Assembly: GCA_902608415.1 (NCBI GenBank)
Contig: CACLNZ010000010.1
Span: 1 to 36,687, forward strand
Reading direction: 5' to 3'
DNA: 36,687 nucleotides
Origin: an uncultured PS1 clade bacterium
GTDB lineage: Bacteria > Pseudomonadota > Alphaproteobacteria > MED-G09
The stretch's first letter is position 1. Every line of letters starts with the position of its first letter. Under the pieces are notes generated by a model that did no database searches, was not told the origin of the DNA, and saw only the letters and a list, made by a program, of their open reading frames with translations. Both the position numbers and the translations under genes were made by a program. Positions 36,161 to 36,687 of the stretch are shown in pieces.

Positions 36161-36687
36161 ATATTAGATAATTTATCTTTTAACTTTTTAATATCTGTAT
36201 CTTTAAAAATGCTATTTTTTGATTCAGAAGGATTTTTTCTGCGAGACTTTTTCTGTGTATATAGTTTTCTGGTTTTTTTTATATCAGCAAACCATATAAT
36301 TTTTTTTGCATCATCATCATCTTTTTTTATTATATAGCCAAGATTGTTAAGTAAATTTTTTAATTCCAGTGCGGAAGTTCCTAACAAGGAAATCATTTTA
36401 TCATTTATATGAAATTGATTCTTATTTTTATTATTTTTTATATTTTCATAAATTATCTTATCAAGTCTTTCTAGTATATCAATTCTAACCGCGTAGTTTC
36501 CTAAAACCTTATATCCACTATACTTGTATAAATTTTTGAACACCTTTTTGTTAATATTACAAGATGTAATTCCTGGCTTAGGCAATGCATTGATTTGATT
36601 TTTGATTTCTTCCAATTTTAAATTTATTTTATTGAAAATCAACCAAAGGCCAGGAATTATTGTGGTATATTGTGGTTTAAGTACATT
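36157..36687 (-). CDS. C-terminal part of a helicase-domain protein, truncated by the window edge
   Basis: Frame open to the edge: ...VLKPQYTTIIPGLWLIFNKIN...LPKPGITS...YKYSGYKVLGNYAVRIDILERLDKII...MISLLG, matching the C-terminus of alphaproteobacterial helicases next to S4/fdxA/carD. Confidence 0.75.
   Translation of the reverse strand, partial: NVLKPQYTTIIPGLWLIFNKINLKLEEIKNQINALPKPGITSCNINKKVFKNLYKYSGYKVLGNYAVRIDILERLDKIIYENIKNNKNKNQFHINDKMISLLGTSALELKNLLNNLGYIIKKDDDDAKKIIWFADIKKTRKLYTQKKSRRKNPSESKNSIFKDTDIKKLKDKLSNI

Overview
The window is about 30% GC and reads as a mostly core-genome segment of a marine-type alphaproteobacterium (taxonomy inferred from gene content, AT-richness and gene order). 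About 34 protein genes can be supported: rpmF, metXW, an OmpW-like porin, chorismate mutase-hisC-tyrA, plsC, argH-lptM-lysA, etfBA with a PduO-type adenosyltransferase and a methylsuccinyl-CoA-dehydrogenase-like ACAD, gluQRS, coq7, dsbB, coq4, acyl-CoA ligases, two PQQ-type dehydrogenases, a Rieske oxygenase, and a helicase/S4/TerB/FdxA/CarD cluster. There are two tRNAs: Leu-CAA and Arg-CCT. I see no phage, transposon, CRISPR or obvious defence island. The best candidates for something undescribed are: (1) a ~150-nt, relatively GC-rich, foldable non-coding element at about 3878-4028, upstream of an ompW-like/metX/metW gene run, with a core resembling SAM-I-class riboswitch nucleotides; (2) a CarD regulator with a histone-H1-like (KKTAA)n tail encoded by 15-bp tandem repeats; (3) a perfect 12-bp inverted repeat beside tRNA-Arg; (4) a plsC whose conserved N-terminus has no NTG start codon; (5) smaller hairpins and operators in intergenic gaps. 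No computation or database search was run; all family calls are by eye from motifs.
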